Part shown: one piece after another, positions 26,482 through 36,504 of the stretch
Layout: each line of letters begins with the position of its first letter
Numbering within the stretch: the stretch's first letter is position 1
Source: HXMU1428-3 sp965215715
Lineage (GTDB): Bacteria > Pseudomonadota > Alphaproteobacteria > Rhizobiales > HXMU1428-3
Length of the DNA stretch: 64,000 bases
NCBI GenBank assembly: GCA_965215715.1
Contig: OZ244129.1
Coordinates: 186,001-250,000 of the forward strand
Reading direction: 5' to 3'
Position numbers and translations under genes: made by a program
The notes under the pieces: generated by a model
Seen by the model: only the letters and a program-made list of their open reading frames with translations
What the model was told of the DNA's origin: nothing
Databases searched by the model: none

Positions 26482-27681
26482 ATGAATATTCATGAATATC
26501 AAGCCAAAGCCGTGCTAAAGGAATTTGGTGTTCCTGTCTCAAAAGGCGGGGTTGCTTTTACCCCAACAGAGGCGCGCTCTGCCGCCCAAGAGCTTGGCGG
26601 TCCTTTATGGGTGGTCAAGTCGCAAATCCATGCCGGTGGTCGCGGCAAGGGCAAATTTAAAGAGCTCGATGACAGCGCGCAAGGCGGCGTCCGCTTGGCT
26701 CACTCAGTTGATGAAGTTGAAGCCCATGCCAAAGAAATGTTGGGGCACACCCTTGTCACTCATCAAACAGGCCCGGCAGGTAAAGAAGTGAAGCGTCTTT
26801 ATGTTGAAGATGGCACTGACATTGCTGATGAGCTTTATCTTTCTATTTTGGTTGATCGAGAAACCAGCCAGGTTGCTTTTGTTGCCTCAACTGAAGGGGG
26901 CATGGACATTGAGGCGGTTGCAGAAGAAACGCCTGAAAAAATCATCACCTTTAGCGTGGATCCTGCCATTGGTTTTATGCCATTGCATGGGCGTAAATTG
27001 GCCAAAGCCTTAAACCTTTATGGTGATTTGGCCAAACAAGCTGGCAAAATTGGCAGCGCGCTTTATAAGGCTTTTACCACCAAAGACATGTCCTTGCTTG
27101 AGATTAATCCGCTGGTTGTCACAAAAGACAATCAATTGCGTTGCTTGGATGCCAAAGTTGGTTTTGATTCCAATGCGCTTTATCGCCATCCAGATATTAT
27201 TGAGCTGCGCGATTTAGATGAAGAAGACCCAGCTGAAGTTCAAGCCTCTAAATATGACCTGTCTTATGTCAAGCTGGATGGCAGCATTGGTTGCATGGTC
27301 AATGGTGCTGGCCTTGCCATGGCGACAATGGACATCATCAAGCTTTATGGCGAAGAGCCGGCTAACTTTCTTGATGTTGGCGGCGGTGCCACAAAAGAAA
27401 AAGTGACAGAGGCGTTTAAAATTATTCTGTCAGATCCGAATGTTAAGGGCATCTTAGTGAACATTTTTGGCGGCATTATGCGTTGTGATGTGATCGCTGA
27501 AGGCGTGGTTGCAGCGGCGAAAGAGATGGACATCAAAGCGCCTCTCGTTGTGCGTCTAGAGGGCACCAATGTTGAAAAGGGCAAAGAAATATTATCTCAA
27601 TCAGGTTTGGCAATCATCCCTGCGGATGATTTAGCCGATGCGGCCGAAAAAATTGTGGCAGCCGTGAAGGAGGCAGCATAA
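26482..27681 (+). CDS. sucC: Succinyl-CoA synthetase beta subunit (ADP-forming)
   Basis: The 399-aa ATP-grasp subunit starts MNIHEYQAKAVLKEFGVPV. Further motifs are SQIHAGGRGKGK, LEINPLVVTK, MDIIKLYGEEPANFLDVGGG and VNIFGGIMRCDV. It works with SucD to make succinate, CoA and ATP. The open frame runs upstream into mdh, but only the ATG at 26482 fits the family. It is followed directly by sucD. Confidence 0.96.
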   Translation: MNIHEYQAKAVLKEFGVPVSKGGVAFTPTEARSAAQELGGPLWVVKSQIHAGGRGKGKFKELDDSAQGGVRLAHSVDEVEAHAKEMLGHTLVTHQTGPAGKEVKRLYVEDGTDIADELYLSILVDRETSQVAFVASTEGGMDIEAVAEETPEKIITFSVDPAIGFMPLHGRKLAKALNLYGDLAKQAGKIGSALYKAFTTKDMSLLEINPLVVTKDNQLRCLDAKVGFDSNALYRHPDIIELRDLDEEDPAEVQASKYDLSYVKLDGSIGCMVNGAGLAMATMDIIKLYGEEPANFLDVGGGATKEKVTEAFKIILSDPNVKGILVNIFGGIMRCDVIAEGVVAAAKEMDIKAPLVVRLEGTNVEKGKEILSQSGLAIIPADDLADAAEKIVAAVKEAA

Positions 27682-28557
27682 ATGTCAATTCTAGTAAATA
27701 AAGACACAAAATTAATCTGCCAGGGGTTTACCGGTAGCCAAGGCACGTTCCACTCTGAACAAGCCATTGCCTATGGCACCAACATGGTTGGCGGTGTAAC
27801 GCCAGGCAAAGGCGGTACCAATCATTTAGATTTGCCTGTGTTTGATACAGTTCATGAAGCTATGGATAAGACAGGGGCTAACGCCACAGCGATTTACGTG
27901 CCGCCCCCGTTTGCAGGTGATGCGATTTTGGAAGCGATTGATGCTGAAATTCCGCTGGCTGTATGTATTACTGAGGGCATCCCGGTTATGGATATGGTCA
28001 AGGTTAAACGGGCCTTAGATGGTTCTAATACCCGCCTGATTGGCCCTAACTGTCCTGGTGTGATTACACCGGAAGAATGTAAGATCGGTATTATGCCAGG
28101 TCACATTCACAAAAAGGGCTCTGTTGGCATTCTGTCTCGCTCTGGCACCTTGACGTATGAAGCGGTTGGGCAAACAACAGCTGCTGGCCTTGGGCAATCG
28201 TCTTGTGTTGGTATTGGCGGTGACCCGGTTAAAGGCACTGAGTTTATCGACGTTCTAGAGATGTTTTTGGCCGATGATGAGACCCAAAGCATTATTATGA
28301 TTGGTGAAATTGGTGGCTCAGCTGAAGAAGACGCGGCTGAATTTTTGAAATCCAACAGTGTGAAAAAACCAGTTGTTGGCTTTATTGCTGGGGTGACGGC
28401 GCCTCCAGGGCGCCGGATGGGCCATGCTGGCGCAATTATCGCTGGCGGTAAAGGCGGTGCTGGCGACAAAATTGAAGCCATGAAATCTGCCGGTATTGCA
28501 GTGGCAGATTCGCCGGCTTCGTTAGGTACAACCCTTGTTGAGGTTCTTAAAGGATAA
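27682..28557 (+). CDS. sucD: Succinyl-CoA synthetase alpha subunit
   Basis: The 291-aa subunit binds CoA and carries the phosphohistidine. Visible motifs are GFTGSQGTFHSEQAI at the N-terminus, GPNCPGVITPEECKIG, and MGHAGAIIAGGKGGA, whose histidine is the phosphorylated residue. GAAGGAGG lies about 8 bases before the ATG, and the sucC stop is adjacent. An 18-bp hairpin begins two bases after its stop. Confidence 0.96.
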   Translation: MSILVNKDTKLICQGFTGSQGTFHSEQAIAYGTNMVGGVTPGKGGTNHLDLPVFDTVHEAMDKTGANATAIYVPPPFAGDAILEAIDAEIPLAVCITEGIPVMDMVKVKRALDGSNTRLIGPNCPGVITPEECKIGIMPGHIHKKGSVGILSRSGTLTYEAVGQTTAAGLGQSSCVGIGGDPVKGTEFIDVLEMFLADDETQSIIMIGEIGGSAEEDAAEFLKSNSVKKPVVGFIAGVTAPPGRRMGHAGAIIAGGKGGAGDKIEAMKSAGIAVADSPASLGTTLVEVLKG

Positions 28558-28558
28558 G

Positions 28559-28600
28559 ATTTTAAGCCCCTTAAAGGTCTTGCTTTAAGGGGCTTAAAAT
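28559..28600. terminator. 18-bp perfect hairpin between sucD and sucA
   Basis: Bases 28559-28576 and 28583-28600 are exact inverted repeats of 18 bp around the 6-base loop GTCTTG. The stem contains AAGCCCCTTAAAG. No T tract follows, so it is not a standard terminator. It starts right after the sucD stop codon. It may stabilise the 3' end of sucCD mRNA or reduce read-through into sucA. Type is given as terminator for want of a better class. Confidence 0.65.
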
Positions 28601-28883
28601 TAAAAGAGCCAAGCTTCTGTTTTATTTGTAGATATTAAATAAAATGTAACCCGTGTCTGCCCAGTATAGTTTCGTCTGACCAGTATCAAGGGACAGGCAC
28701 TTAAAAGCGTAAAAATGACTAACACAACAATGAGATGTTGGAAGTCGGTGCCTTTAAAAGCAGCTTCATCTTCATCAAGTTGTGAACAAAAGTTAGTTTT
28801 AAAGCACTGTAGATCTGCCACAATAATATGGTTAATTAAACTTGGCGTATTATGAGGCACATTTATCAAGGACAGACAAGACC
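28601..28883. other. Intergenic before sucA
   Basis: These 283 bases follow the hairpin and precede the sucA start. No convincing frame is seen. The space is large enough for a separate sucA promoter. Confidence 0.45.
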
Positions 28884-31847
28884 ATGGCGCGCAACGAACA
28901 AAACGACGCTTTCTTACAAACTTCATTTCTGTATGGGGCCAATGCAGGCTATATTGAAGAGCTCTATGCCAAGTGGTCGCAAAATCCAACCAGTGTCAGT
29001 GATGAATGGCAAAGCTTTTTCTCCAACATGTCAGAGGGGGAAGACGACCCAAGTCATGTGAGCCCGCAAGACAATGCACAAGGGCCATCTTGGAAGCAAA
29101 ATCATTGGCCCATTTCAGCCAATGGCGAACTTGTCTCTGCTCTTGATGGCAATTGGGGGCCGGTTGAAAGTGAAATCACCACCAAAATTAACCAGCGCGC
29201 CAAAGCCAGTGGCAAAGAGGTTTCTCAAGAAACCGCACAAGGGGCTATCAAAGATTCTGTGCGGGCGTTGATGCTTATTCGTGCCTATCGTGTCAGAGGC
29301 CATTTGGCAGCAGACTTGGACCCGCTCGGACTGGCAGAAAAAACGGCCCATGAAGAATTGCAGCCAGAAAGCTATGGTTTTACCCAAGATGATATGGACC
29401 GCCCTATCTTTCTTGATCATGTGCTCGGGCTAGAGACCGCCACCATGCGTGAGATCATGGCGATCTTAAAACGCACCTATTGCAATGACATTGGCGTTGA
29501 GTTTATGCACATTTCTGATCCTGAGCAAAAGGCTTGGATACAAGAGCGCATAGAGGCCAAAGAAGAGGTGATTAAGTTCACCCCTGAGGGCAAAAAAGCC
29601 ATTCTTTATAAGTTAATGGAAACGGAAGGCTTTGAAAAATTCCTTGATGTTAAATATACCGGCACCAAACGCTTTGGTCTTGATGGCGGTGAAGCCTTAA
29701 TTCCAGCTCTTGAACAAATCATTAAGCGCGGCGGTAATTTAGGTGTAAAAGACATCATCTTAGGCATGCCGCACCGTGGCCGCTTGAATGTGCTGTGTAA
29801 TGTGATGAGCAAACCGTTTCGAGCGGTGTTTAATGAATTTAAAGGTGGCTCTGCCAACCCTGATGAGGTGGAAGGGTCTGGGGATGTGAAATATCACCTT
29901 GGCGCCTCTAGTGATCGTGAATTTGATGGCAATAATGTCCACCTTTCGCTTACAGCCAATCCTTCACACTTAGAAATTGTTGACCCTGTGGTGCTGGGGA
30001 AAGCACGGGCCAAACAAGACCAGCATAGATGCGAAGACCGCACTTGCGTCTTGCCGTTATTGCTCCATGGTGATGCAGCTTTTGCTGGCCAGGGTGTGGT
30101 GGCTGAATGCTTAGGGCTTTCAGGACTTGTTGGGCACAGAACGGCTGGGTCCATTCATTTCATTGTGAACAATCAAATTGGCTTTACCACATCGCCTCAT
30201 TTTTCAAGGTCATCACCTTACCCCTCAGACGTTGCTCGTATGGTTGGTGCCCCGATTTTACATGTGAACGGGGATGACCCGGAAGCGGTGGTGTTCTGCG
30301 CCAAAGTGGCGACAGAGTTTCGGCAAAAATTTAAAAAGCCTGTTGTTATTGATATGTTCTGTTATCGGCGTTATGGCCATAATGAGGGCGATGAGCCGTC
30401 CTTCACCCAGCCTTTGATGTACAAAAAGATTCGCTCTCATCCATCTGTGATCGAGATCTATGCCGAACAACTCATTAAAGAAGGTGTCATCACTAAACAA
30501 GAAGTTGATGATATGCGCGCTCAGTTGCGCTCTATGTTTGATGAAGAGTTTGAAGCTGGCGACACTTATAAACCTAACAAGGCTGATTGGCTTGATGGGC
30601 GTTGGTCTGCCATTGGTTTTGCTGAAGATGATGCCCGGCGTGGTAACACCGGTGTTGCCATTGACACATTAAAAGAAGTTGGTCATCAAATCACCCATGT
30701 GCCACAAGATTTCAATGCTCATAAAACCATTACGCGGCTGATTAAAAAACGCCGCAAAATGATTGATGATGGGCAAGGCATTGATTGGGGTATGGCTGAA
30801 CATCTGGCCTTTGGTACACTGGTGAATGAAGGGTTCCCCGTGCGTTTATCTGGCCAGGATTGTGAGCGCGGGACCTTTTCTCAACGCCATTCGGTGTTAA
30901 ATGATCAGGTGAATGAGAGTAAATATACTCCCATAAATAATATTTCTGATAAACAAGCCAAGTATGAAGTGATTAACTCCATGCTCTCTGAAGAGGCTGT
31001 GCTTGGCTTTGAATATGGTTATACCCTGGCAGAACCGCAAACGCTGACCATGTGGGAAGCTCAGTTTGGCGATTTTGCCAATGGCGCGCAGGTGGTGATT
31101 GACCAGTTTATTTCATCAGGTGAGCGCAAATGGTTGCGTATGTCTGGTCTGGTATTGCTATTGCCTCATGGCTATGAAGGCCAAGGGCCGGAACATTCCT
31201 CTGCCCGGCTGGAGCGTTATTTGCAATTGTCAGCAGAGGACAATTGGCAAGTGGCTAACTGCACAACACCGGCCAATTATTTCCATATTTTGCGTCGTCA
31301 ATTGCACAGAAAGTTCAGAAAACCGCTTATTTTAATGACGCCAAAATCATTGCTGCGGCACAAGCGTGTTGTGTCTAAGCTAGAAGAGTTTGGGCCTGAT
31401 AGCACCTTCCATCGTGTTTTATGGGATGATGCAGAGCTTGCTTCCAATAGGGAAGAAAAACTGGTGGCAGATGACCAGATTAAGCGCGTTGTTCTTTGTT
31501 CTGGCAAGGTGTATTATGACTTGTATGAAGAGCGCGAAAAACGCGGCATAAAAGACGTTTACCTGATGCGGGTGGAACAACTTTATCCATTCCCAGCACG
31601 CGCACTTATTCAAGAACTGTCACGCTTTAAAGACGCAGACATTGTCTGGTGTCAGGAAGAGCCTAAAAATATGGGCGCCTGGAGCTTTATTGAAAGCAAC
31701 ATTGAATGGGTGCTTGATCATGCCAATATGAAAACCAAGCGTCCATCTTATGCGGGCCGTCCTGCAAGCGCGTCAACAGCAACAGGGTTGATGAGTAAGC
31801 ATTTGGCGGAATTAAACGCCTTTATGGATGAAGCATTAACAGTTTAA
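28884..31847 (+). CDS. sucA: 2-Oxoglutarate dehydrogenase E1 component
   Basis: The 987-aa thiamine diphosphate enzyme decarboxylates 2-oxoglutarate. Seen in order: FLYGANAGYIEELY (E2-binding N-terminus), VRGHLAADLDPLGL, GMPHRGRLNVLCNVM, HLSLTANPSHLEIVDPV, the ThDP region HGDAAFAGQGVVAE with NNQIGFTT, and CYRRYGHNEGDEPSFTQP. The C-terminal half contains GYEGQGPEHSSARLERYLQL and WCQEEPKNMGAW. I start at the ATG at 28884 (MARNEQNDAF), with AAGGA 12 bases before; the open frame starts 14 codons earlier with TTG. Confidence 0.97.
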   Translation: MARNEQNDAFLQTSFLYGANAGYIEELYAKWSQNPTSVSDEWQSFFSNMSEGEDDPSHVSPQDNAQGPSWKQNHWPISANGELVSALDGNWGPVESEITTKINQRAKASGKEVSQETAQGAIKDSVRALMLIRAYRVRGHLAADLDPLGLAEKTAHEELQPESYGFTQDDMDRPIFLDHVLGLETATMREIMAILKRTYCNDIGVEFMHISDPEQKAWIQERIEAKEEVIKFTPEGKKAILYKLMETEGFEKFLDVKYTGTKRFGLDGGEALIPALEQIIKRGGNLGVKDIILGMPHRGRLNVLCNVMSKPFRAVFNEFKGGSANPDEVEGSGDVKYHLGASSDREFDGNNVHLSLTANPSHLEIVDPVVLGKARAKQDQHRCEDRTCVLPLLLHGDAAFAGQGVVAECLGLSGLVGHRTAGSIHFIVNNQIGFTTSPHFSRSSPYPSDVARMVGAPILHVNGDDPEAVVFCAKVATEFRQKFKKPVVIDMFCYRRYGHNEGDEPSFTQPLMYKKIRSHPSVIEIYAEQLIKEGVITKQEVDDMRAQLRSMFDEEFEAGDTYKPNKADWLDGRWSAIGFAEDDARRGNTGVAIDTLKEVGHQITHVPQDFNAHKTITRLIKKRRKMIDDGQGIDWGMAEHLAFGTLVNEGFPVRLSGQDCERGTFSQRHSVLNDQVNESKYTPINNISDKQAKYEVINSMLSEEAVLGFEYGYTLAEPQTLTMWEAQFGDFANGAQVVIDQFISSGERKWLRMSGLVLLLPHGYEGQGPEHSSARLERYLQLSAEDNWQVANCTTPANYFHILRRQLHRKFRKPLILMTPKSLLRHKRVVSKLEEFGPDSTFHRVLWDDAELASNREEKLVADDQIKRVVLCSGKVYYDLYEEREKRGIKDVYLMRVEQLYPFPARALIQELSRFKDADIVWCQEEPKNMGAWSFIESNIEWVLDHANMKTKRPSYAGRPASASTATGLMSKHLAELNAFMDEALTV

Positions 31848-31883
31848 CCGATTTTAAAATTTGAAAATTGCGAGGGCAAGACA

Positions 31884-33095
31884 ATGTCAACAGAAATTAG
31901 GGTTCCAACCTTAGGTGAGAGTGTCACAGAAGCAACGGTGGGTCAGTGGTACAAAAAGCCAGGTGAGGCCGTTAGTGTTGATGAGCCGATTGTTGAACTA
32001 GAGACAGACAAAGTTACAGTTGAAGTGCCGGCCCCAATTGCTGGTGTCATTGCTGACATTTCTGTTGAAGAAGGAGACACTGTTGAAGTGGGGGCCCTTT
32101 TGGGTGCCATATCTGGTGATGGGGCCGCTGTTACTGCTGCCCCTGAGGCAAAAACTGAACCTGAAGAGGCGCCAAAACAAGAGACGCCTGCTGTTGCCAA
32201 TGATGATATGCCGCCGAGCCCTTCTGCTGCCAAAATAGCCAAGGAAAATGGTGTTGACACAGCCGCTTTAAATGGCAGTGGCAAACGGGGCCAGGTGCTT
32301 AAAGAAGATGTTATGGCCGCGATTGAGCAAACGGCAAAAGCGCCAGCTCCGGCAACACCTGCTGCAAAGCGGGCTCCTTCCCCCCAAACTGATGCGGAAC
32401 GTGAAGAGCGCGTGCGCATGACCAAATTGCGCCAAACCATTGCGCGCCGGTTAAAAGATGCACAAGCGACTGCGGCCATGCTGACCACCTTTAATGATGT
32501 GGACATGAGCGCGGTGATGCAATTGCGTAAAGACTACAAGGAATTGTTTGAGAAAAAACATGGGACTAAATTGGGCTTCATGGGGCTGTTTGTTAAAGCC
32601 TGCATTCAAGCCTTAAAAGACGTGCCAGAGGTTAATGCGGAAATTGATGGCACAGATGTCATTTACAAAAATTACTATCACATTGGTGTGGCTGTTGGCA
32701 CGCAAAAGGGGCTTGTGGTTCCTGTTGTTAGAGATGCTGACACAATGAGCATTGCTGGCGTTGAGCAAGCCATTACTGATTTTGGCACCAGAGCGAGAGA
32801 CGGGAAGCTTGGCATTGAGGAGATGCAAGGTGGCACCTTTACCATTTCCAATGGCGGTGTCTATGGGTCTTTAATGTCCACCCCGATTTTAAATGCGCCG
32901 CAATCAGGCATTTTGGGGATGCACAGAATAGAACAGCGCCCTGTTGTGGTGAATGGTGAGGTTGTTGTCCGCCCGATGATGTATTTGGCCCTGTCCTATG
33001 ATCACAGGATTGTTGATGGTAAGGGCGCTGTTACCTTCCTTGTTCGCGTTAAAGAGGCCTTGGAAGACCCACAGCGCTTGGTATTGGACCTTTAG
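31884..33095 (+). CDS. sucB: 2-Oxoglutarate dehydrogenase E2 (dihydrolipoyl succinyltransferase)
   Basis: The 403-aa E2 core protein has one lipoyl domain (1-77; lipoylated Lys43 in ETDKVTVEV), an Ala/Pro/Glu-rich linker, a peripheral-subunit-binding domain (about 110-145, PPSPSAAKIAKENGVD) and the catalytic domain with LSYDHRIVDGKGAV, whose His and Asp are the active-site residues. It starts 36 bases after sucA. Confidence 0.96.
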   Translation: MSTEIRVPTLGESVTEATVGQWYKKPGEAVSVDEPIVELETDKVTVEVPAPIAGVIADISVEEGDTVEVGALLGAISGDGAAVTAAPEAKTEPEEAPKQETPAVANDDMPPSPSAAKIAKENGVDTAALNGSGKRGQVLKEDVMAAIEQTAKAPAPATPAAKRAPSPQTDAEREERVRMTKLRQTIARRLKDAQATAAMLTTFNDVDMSAVMQLRKDYKELFEKKHGTKLGFMGLFVKACIQALKDVPEVNAEIDGTDVIYKNYYHIGVAVGTQKGLVVPVVRDADTMSIAGVEQAITDFGTRARDGKLGIEEMQGGTFTISNGGVYGSLMSTPILNAPQSGILGMHRIEQRPVVVNGEVVVRPMMYLALSYDHRIVDGKGAVTFLVRVKEALEDPQRLVLDL

Positions 33096-33270
33096 GGTAT
33101 TTGTTTAGTCACACAGGCTTATATGTTGGTTGGTATGGATGAGCGTCATAAGGAGCGCTTGAAGAAATTTTTTTAGATCATCTCTTTAAAACCGCATTAT
33201 GAAGGCATATGTTTAAAGGCATCTATGCAAAGGTTTTTTTGGTTAGAGGATCTAAAAAGGGGAAAAGGTC

Positions 33271-33753
33271 ATGAGTGAGAGTAACACAACGCAAAATACT
33301 GTGAAAAAAAACGATTCGTTACGTGAAGATGGTCGCCCGACGTTCCTGTTTTGGCTTGTCAGTTTGTTTGCGGTGATTTGGGGGATATTTGGTATCATTG
33401 ATTATTATATGATCAGTTCTCAAAATCCAAATTATCTTGCTCAACTGCCTGTAAAGTTTAAAGAACTTATCAGCGGATTTCCTTTGTGGCGTGAGATTTT
33501 ATGGTTCATTTCCATTGGCGGTGCGCTGATTGGTGGCTTGTTAATGTTGATCCGTTCAGCCTGGGCTGTGCCGTTTTTATGGGCCGTGCCTTTGTCAATG
33601 ATCATCGGATTTGTTGGATATGATTTGATGCTTGCCAATGGTGTGGAAGCCTATGGAACTTACGGGCTGATTGCTTCTACGATTATGATTATTATTTCTC
33701 TTGTCCTGGCTCTTTATGCAGCTGGATGCGATGAAGATGAAATTTTAAAGTAG
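33271..33753 (+). CDS. Four-segment membrane protein, function unknown
   Basis: The 160-aa product has a charged N-terminus and four hydrophobic segments, about residues 26-46, 75-93, 96-118 and 130-150. The segment RPTFLFWLVSLFAVIWGIFG and the acidic end CDEDEILK are notable. GGGGAAAAGG precedes the start. Its place between sucB and lpd suggests co-transcription with the dehydrogenase genes, but no motif links it to them. I do not recognise a family. Confidence 0.6.
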   Translation: MSESNTTQNTVKKNDSLREDGRPTFLFWLVSLFAVIWGIFGIIDYYMISSQNPNYLAQLPVKFKELISGFPLWREILWFISIGGALIGGLLMLIRSAWAVPFLWAVPLSMIIGFVGYDLMLANGVEAYGTYGLIASTIMIIISLVLALYAAGCDEDEILK

Positions 33754-33848
33754 GTTAGTATTTATAAATTTGAACGAACGTTGCTCTGAAAGAACTAGAT
33801 GAGAAGCGCTATAGGACAGGCCTAACAAAGGCCATAAGGGGTGAAAAT

Positions 33849-35255
33849 ATGTCCGATCAAGAATTTGACTTAACTGTGATTGGTTCTGGACCAGGCGGTT
33901 ATGTTTGTGCCATTCGAGCTGCACAATTGGGTTTAAAAGTTGCTGTGGTTGAAAAACGCAAAACACATGGCGGTACCTGCTTAAATGTTGGGTGTATCCC
34001 TTCCAAAGCGCTTCTTCATGCTTCCGAATTATTTGATGAAGCCAATCATGGCATGAGTGCATTGGGTATTAAAGTTTCACCTGAGCTTGATTTAAAGCAG
34101 ATGATGAAACACAAAAGTAAAACTGTTGACGGCAATGTCAGTGGCATTGAGTTTTTGTTTAAGAAAAACAAGGTCACTGCTTTCCATGGTACCGGTAAAA
34201 TCAGCAAAGCGGGGCAAGTTGAAGTTACTGATGATAGTGGGAAAACAACAACCATTGCCAGTAAGAATATTTGTATCGCCACGGGCTCAGATGTGGCGCA
34301 AATCCCTGGCATTGAAATTGATGAAAAAAAAATTGTGTCTTCAACCGGTGCTTTAGAGCTTTCCAAAGTGCCTGAAAAGATGGTTGTGGTTGGTGCTGGT
34401 GTCATTGGTTTAGAGCTTGGCTCGGTGTGGCGCCGTTTGGGCACTAAGGTAACTGTGGTTGAGTTTTTAGACCGGATTTTGCCTGGTATGGACACAGAGG
34501 TTGCCAGCCAATTCCAGAAAATTTTGAAGAAGCAAGGTGTTGAGTTCAAGCTGGGTTCAAAAGTCACCGGTGTTGAGAAAAGCAATGGTGCCACTGAAGT
34601 GACCATTGAGCCAACTGCGGGCGGCGAGGCTGAAACCATTGAAACAGATGTGGTCCTTGTTGCCATTGGGCGCACGCCTTTCACTGACGGATTAGGCTTA
34701 GAAGAGGTCGGCGTTGCCAAAGACAATCGTGGCCGGGTCACTGTGAATGAAAAGTTTGAAAGTTCGGTACCTGGCATATTTGCGATTGGTGATGTGATTG
34801 ACGGCCCAATGCTCGCCCACAAAGCTGAAGAAGAAGGTGTTGCTTTAGCTGAAATGCTGGCCGGGCAAATGGGCCATGTCAATTATGATATCATTCCGTC
34901 TGTGGTGTATACCTATCCAGAAGTGGCCAGTGTTGGCAAATCTGAAGATGATTTGAAAGAAGCTGGTATTGAGTATAACAGCGGTAAATTTCCCTTTATG
35001 GCCAATGGGCGGGCTAAAGCTAATCGCCAGACAGATGGGTTTGTGAAAGTTTTGGCAGATGCCAAAACAGACCGGGTGTTAGGGGTCCATATTATTGGCC
35101 CTATGGCCGGTGAGATGATTGGTGAGGCAGCTGTGCTGATGGAATTTGGCGGTTCAGCGGAAGATTTGGCTCGCACTTGTCATGCCCATCCAACGCTGAC
35201 TGAAGCGATTAAAGAAGCGGCTTTGGCTACTGATAACCGGGCCATTCATATTTAG
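33849..35255 (+). CDS. lpd: Dihydrolipoamide dehydrogenase (E3)
   Basis: The 468-aa flavoprotein reoxidises lipoamide on E2 and passes electrons to NAD. It has GSGPGGYVCAIRAAQ (FAD), the redox pair Cys44/Cys49 in GGTCLNVGCIPSK, GAGVIGLELGSVWRRLG (NAD), AIGDVIDGPMLAHKAEEEG, and the His-Glu pair in HAHPTLTEAIKEAA. Linkage to sucAB marks it as the 2-oxoglutarate dehydrogenase E3. AAGGGG precedes the start. Confidence 0.96.
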   Translation: MSDQEFDLTVIGSGPGGYVCAIRAAQLGLKVAVVEKRKTHGGTCLNVGCIPSKALLHASELFDEANHGMSALGIKVSPELDLKQMMKHKSKTVDGNVSGIEFLFKKNKVTAFHGTGKISKAGQVEVTDDSGKTTTIASKNICIATGSDVAQIPGIEIDEKKIVSSTGALELSKVPEKMVVVGAGVIGLELGSVWRRLGTKVTVVEFLDRILPGMDTEVASQFQKILKKQGVEFKLGSKVTGVEKSNGATEVTIEPTAGGEAETIETDVVLVAIGRTPFTDGLGLEEVGVAKDNRGRVTVNEKFESSVPGIFAIGDVIDGPMLAHKAEEEGVALAEMLAGQMGHVNYDIIPSVVYTYPEVASVGKSEDDLKEAGIEYNSGKFPFMANGRAKANRQTDGFVKVLADAKTDRVLGVHIIGPMAGEMIGEAAVLMEFGGSAEDLARTCHAHPTLTEAIKEAALATDNRAIHI

Positions 35256-35349
35256 ACGCGCTATTCACATCTAGAAAAGTAAAAAACTTTTTTCCCCTTC
35301 CTCATAAACCTTTTTGGGTGTTAAGAGGGAGGGAAGCTCATTTTGGGGC

Positions 35350-36366
35350 TTAATAAATCTTTTCGACCTTGTATCCCGATTTTCTGAAAAGCTCAACCAG
35401 CCCTTTTTCGCCAACCAGATGTAGGGCGCCAACTGCAATAAAAGCCCCTCCCTGTTTGACCAGAGGCAATGAGCGCTCATGCATATTGATATTGCGTTTA
35501 TCGAGCAAGATCTCTTTAAACGAGGCACTTGCTTTGCGCGATTTTTCCAAATCTTGCGAATATAAAAGCGACAAAGGCATTATGAATTCCAATTGCCGGG
35601 ACAGGTATAGCGCGACAGTGGTTGCGTACATGTCAGCTAAAAGGGCACGTGAGTAAATGCCATTTTTAAGCATTGTGAGCTGATGATCAAAGGGCAGGGC
35701 GGCAAATGCCCGATATTGTTCTTCTATTGTTTCAAGGCCAATAACAGGTATTCCGTTTGACTTGGCGAGCTGCGTGATTTGAGCATCGAGCACTGAAACT
35801 TTTTGGTCCATGCGCAGTTTTTCGCATCCGGGTATGGCAAAGAAACTTATACTGGCAAACCAGGGTTTGAGGGCAGGCAACATATTTGCTGGAATGCCAG
35901 CAGCCTTTGAGGCTTCAAGTAGGGCCGCATAATCTTCGCGCGAGAGCACTCTATCTAGTCTTTTGTTTTGGTCTTGCAAAGAAAAAAACAATTCAGGCCG
36001 TTGTCCGACGACTTGAGCGGCTGCTTTTTCATCCAGATTAGCAATTTCAACGGCGATGTTGCGCGCTGTGCTTAATGCTTGTTTTGTTTGCTGGGGCAGT
36101 TGTTTCACGCGTGGATCTGTTGAATGCACGGTGCCAAAAAGGTAAGACGTTTTGCCTTGATCATCAGATAGTTTCCAAAAGATACCATCGGAGTTTTTGC
36201 TGTCCGTTATCAGGCTTTTTAAATATTGAAATTTATCACGATCTGTTTGTTGAATATGTTCAACAAGATTTTTCCCCTCACAGAGAGGGACTTCTTTTGC
36301 TGATAGGGGAGAAGAGATAAGCAGAAGGTATAGAACCAACTGGATGAGAGAAGAAAGCCGCATCAT
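35350..36366 (-). CDS. TraB/GumN family protein, exported
   Basis: The 338-aa protein has a signal peptide (about residues 1-23, cleavage near LSA). The family signatures are present: FWKLSDDQGKTSYLFGTVHS with TDP after it (GTxHxxD), a central EEQYRAF/ALP region, and the C-terminal FIAVGALHLVGEKGLVELF. The conserved histidines suggest a metal-dependent hydrolase-like fold related to Tiki proteases, but activity in bacteria is not settled. AAAGGAGC lies 8 bases before the ATG. Confidence 0.8.
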   Translation of the reverse strand: MMRLSSLIQLVLYLLLISSPLSAKEVPLCEGKNLVEHIQQTDRDKFQYLKSLITDSKNSDGIFWKLSDDQGKTSYLFGTVHSTDPRVKQLPQQTKQALSTARNIAVEIANLDEKAAAQVVGQRPELFFSLQDQNKRLDRVLSREDYAALLEASKAAGIPANMLPALKPWFASISFFAIPGCEKLRMDQKVSVLDAQITQLAKSNGIPVIGLETIEEQYRAFAALPFDHQLTMLKNGIYSRALLADMYATTVALYLSRQLEFIMPLSLLYSQDLEKSRKASASFKEILLDKRNINMHERSLPLVKQGGAFIAVGALHLVGEKGLVELFRKSGYKVEKIY

Positions 36367-36429
36367 AAAATCTGCTCCTTTGATAATTTCAAATCAAACA
36401 GAGCATAACGAGCAAACTGAGCGAGGCAA

Positions 36430-36504
36430 ACAAAAAGAGAAAAAGCCTGTGGGCAATGTTTAAATCATGCCAAATTCAAACCGTGGAGGTTCAGGCACAG
36501 GCTT
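36430..36504 (-). terminator. Probable pckA terminator with an unusually long loop
   Basis: On the minus strand AAGCCTGTG (36496-36504) and CACAGGCTT (36443-36451) form a 9-bp stem that runs into TTTTTCTCTTTTTG. The loop is 44 bases, much longer than usual, and lies in the 157-base gap between pckA and the TraB-like gene. Confidence 0.45.

Noticed and set aside
31943..32506. 187-codon frame antisense to sucB
   Set aside because: It is the mirror of the Ala/Pro-rich linker and lipoyl domain of sucB.
34046..34882. 278-codon frame antisense to lpd
   Set aside because: Its serine- and threonine-rich composition is what the reverse strand of a well-conserved gene gives; lpd motifs are unmistakable on the plus strand.
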